DNA of 64,000 bases, taken from the NCBI GenBank assembly GCA_028045305.1, contig JAOFTV010000002.1:1-64000 (forward strand), read 5' to 3'. Below, piece after piece: positions 63,686 to 64,000 of the stretch. The position numbers and the translations under genes are program-made. The stretch is from Opitutales bacterium (lineage in GTDB: Bacteria; Verrucomicrobiota; Verrucomicrobiia; Opitutales; Seribacteraceae). Position 1 is the first letter of the stretch; each line of letters starts with the position of its first letter. A model generated the notes under the pieces. That model ran no database searches and was not told where the DNA came from. It worked only from the letters and a program-made list of their open reading frames with translations.

Positions 63686-64000
63686 TCGCACTCTCACAGG
63701 AGGGACCATCACATTGTACTCAGACAGATGATCTAAGTCCTTATTTAAATAGCTTGGTTCTTAAAGCGCGCAGCATCAATCGGTCTATATTTTCATCAAT
63801 TTCATACAAAACTTCGTTTTCCGACCCCTTAGCCCTGCTCGAATCTCTCAACCAACCAAACTCTCCCCACGCTTATTTTGAGAAATCAACAGATGAATTT
63901 TCCATTGCCTGTGGAGATTATATCGCTCGTGAGGAGTTTCATGGGAATGACCGTTTTCAACATGCCAAAAAGTGGGCGGATTCTCTTTTATCGACTGTGG
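63682..64000 (+). CDS. Probable isochorismate synthase, N-terminal part (runs off window)
   Basis: Partial, first 106 codons. ATG 63682 overlaps the yidD stop as ATGA. The translation (starting MIALSQEGPSH) has a DPLALLESLNQP...AYFEKSTDE...IACGDY pattern that matches the N-terminus of menaquinone/enterobactin-type isochorismate synthases, where a D-P-L-A-L/W block precedes FYWE-like and A.G residues. The catalytic chorismate-binding domain is outside the window. It would use chorismate, the aroC product, in menaquinone synthesis. Not in the ORF track because it is unfinished. Confidence 0.6.
   Translation, partial: MIALSQEGPSHCTQTDDLSPYLNSLVLKARSINRSIFSSISYKTSFSDPLALLESLNQPNSPHAYFEKSTDEFSIACGDYIAREEFHGNDRFQHAKKWADSLLSTV

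Noticed and set aside
1-64000. CRISPR arrays, insertion sequences, integrases
   Set aside because: No repeat-spacer pattern, transposase or integrase was seen in either strand; tRNA-Leu and tRNA-Pro have no adjacent integrase or duplicated 3' end.

Overview
The window is about 44% GC by eye and gene-dense. It codes for a Gram-negative bacterium with an elongation (mreBCD-PBP2) cell-wall module, outer-membrane beta-barrels and AsmA-like envelope proteins. The gene mix suggests Verrucomicrobiota, probably class Opitutia: a Gld-type ABC exporter with a DUF4340 partner, an Asp23 protein next to accBC, a full Bat/MoxR operon, a divergent long PurA, and a spermidine operon of the carboxyspermidine / carboxyaminopropylagmatine type. 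This placement is inferred from gene content; there is no 16S rRNA here. Many genes start with TTG or GTG and few have a clear Shine-Dalgarno. There are no insertion sequences, phage genes or CRISPR arrays, and no gap above 300 bases lacks a feature.

Layout. (1) 1-13105 (+): guaB (partial), purA, nadC, birA, coaX, then an ABC exporter of GldA/GldF/GldG type, a DUF4340 protein and a large AsmA-like protein. Junctions are a few bases or overlap, so this may be one long operon. (2) 13226-16022 (+): accB, accC, an Asp23 protein and a one-TM AmaP-like partner. (3) gcvT on minus, then a CNNM/CBS protein and lgt. (4) 19273-24920 (+): mreB, mreC, mreD, PBP2 and a thioredoxin-fold protein. (5) 24957-28691 (-): a 1244-aa CHASE2 adenylate/guanylate cyclase. 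(6) 28849-37535 (+): a MoxR-Bat operon with a BatB-BatC fusion. (7) dnaX and the 4.5S SRP RNA (-), then aroC and an unknown gene (+). (8) tRNA-Leu(CAG) and a four-gene block of exported proteins (41424-47653): a 1215-aa Ala/Pro-rich surface protein, an outer-membrane beta-barrel, a FecR-like protein and a Sel1/MORN protein. (9) Minus strand 47710-51085: CDGSH protein, a 57-aa membrane protein, and 2-oxoacid:ferredoxin oxidoreductase beta and fused gamma/alpha subunits. (10) Minus strand 51217-57435: speA, a carboxyspermidine-type dehydrogenase and decarboxylase, an agmatinase-family ureohydrolase, a cupin and a 2OG-Fe(II) oxygenase-like protein, with tRNA-Pro(UGG) upstream. (11) Plus strand to the end: metH, thrS, yidD and the 5' end of a probable isochorismate synthase.

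The points most worth following are: the complete spermidine operon with two unexplained co-transcribed genes; the exported four-gene block; the A10 tract in dnaX, where a shift in either direction gives a short gamma-like product; the CHASE2 cyclase with repeated coiled-coil insertions in its sensor; the BatB-BatC fusion with an internal lipobox-like site and SdrD-like repeats; and a PBP2 with a winged-helix-like insertion.
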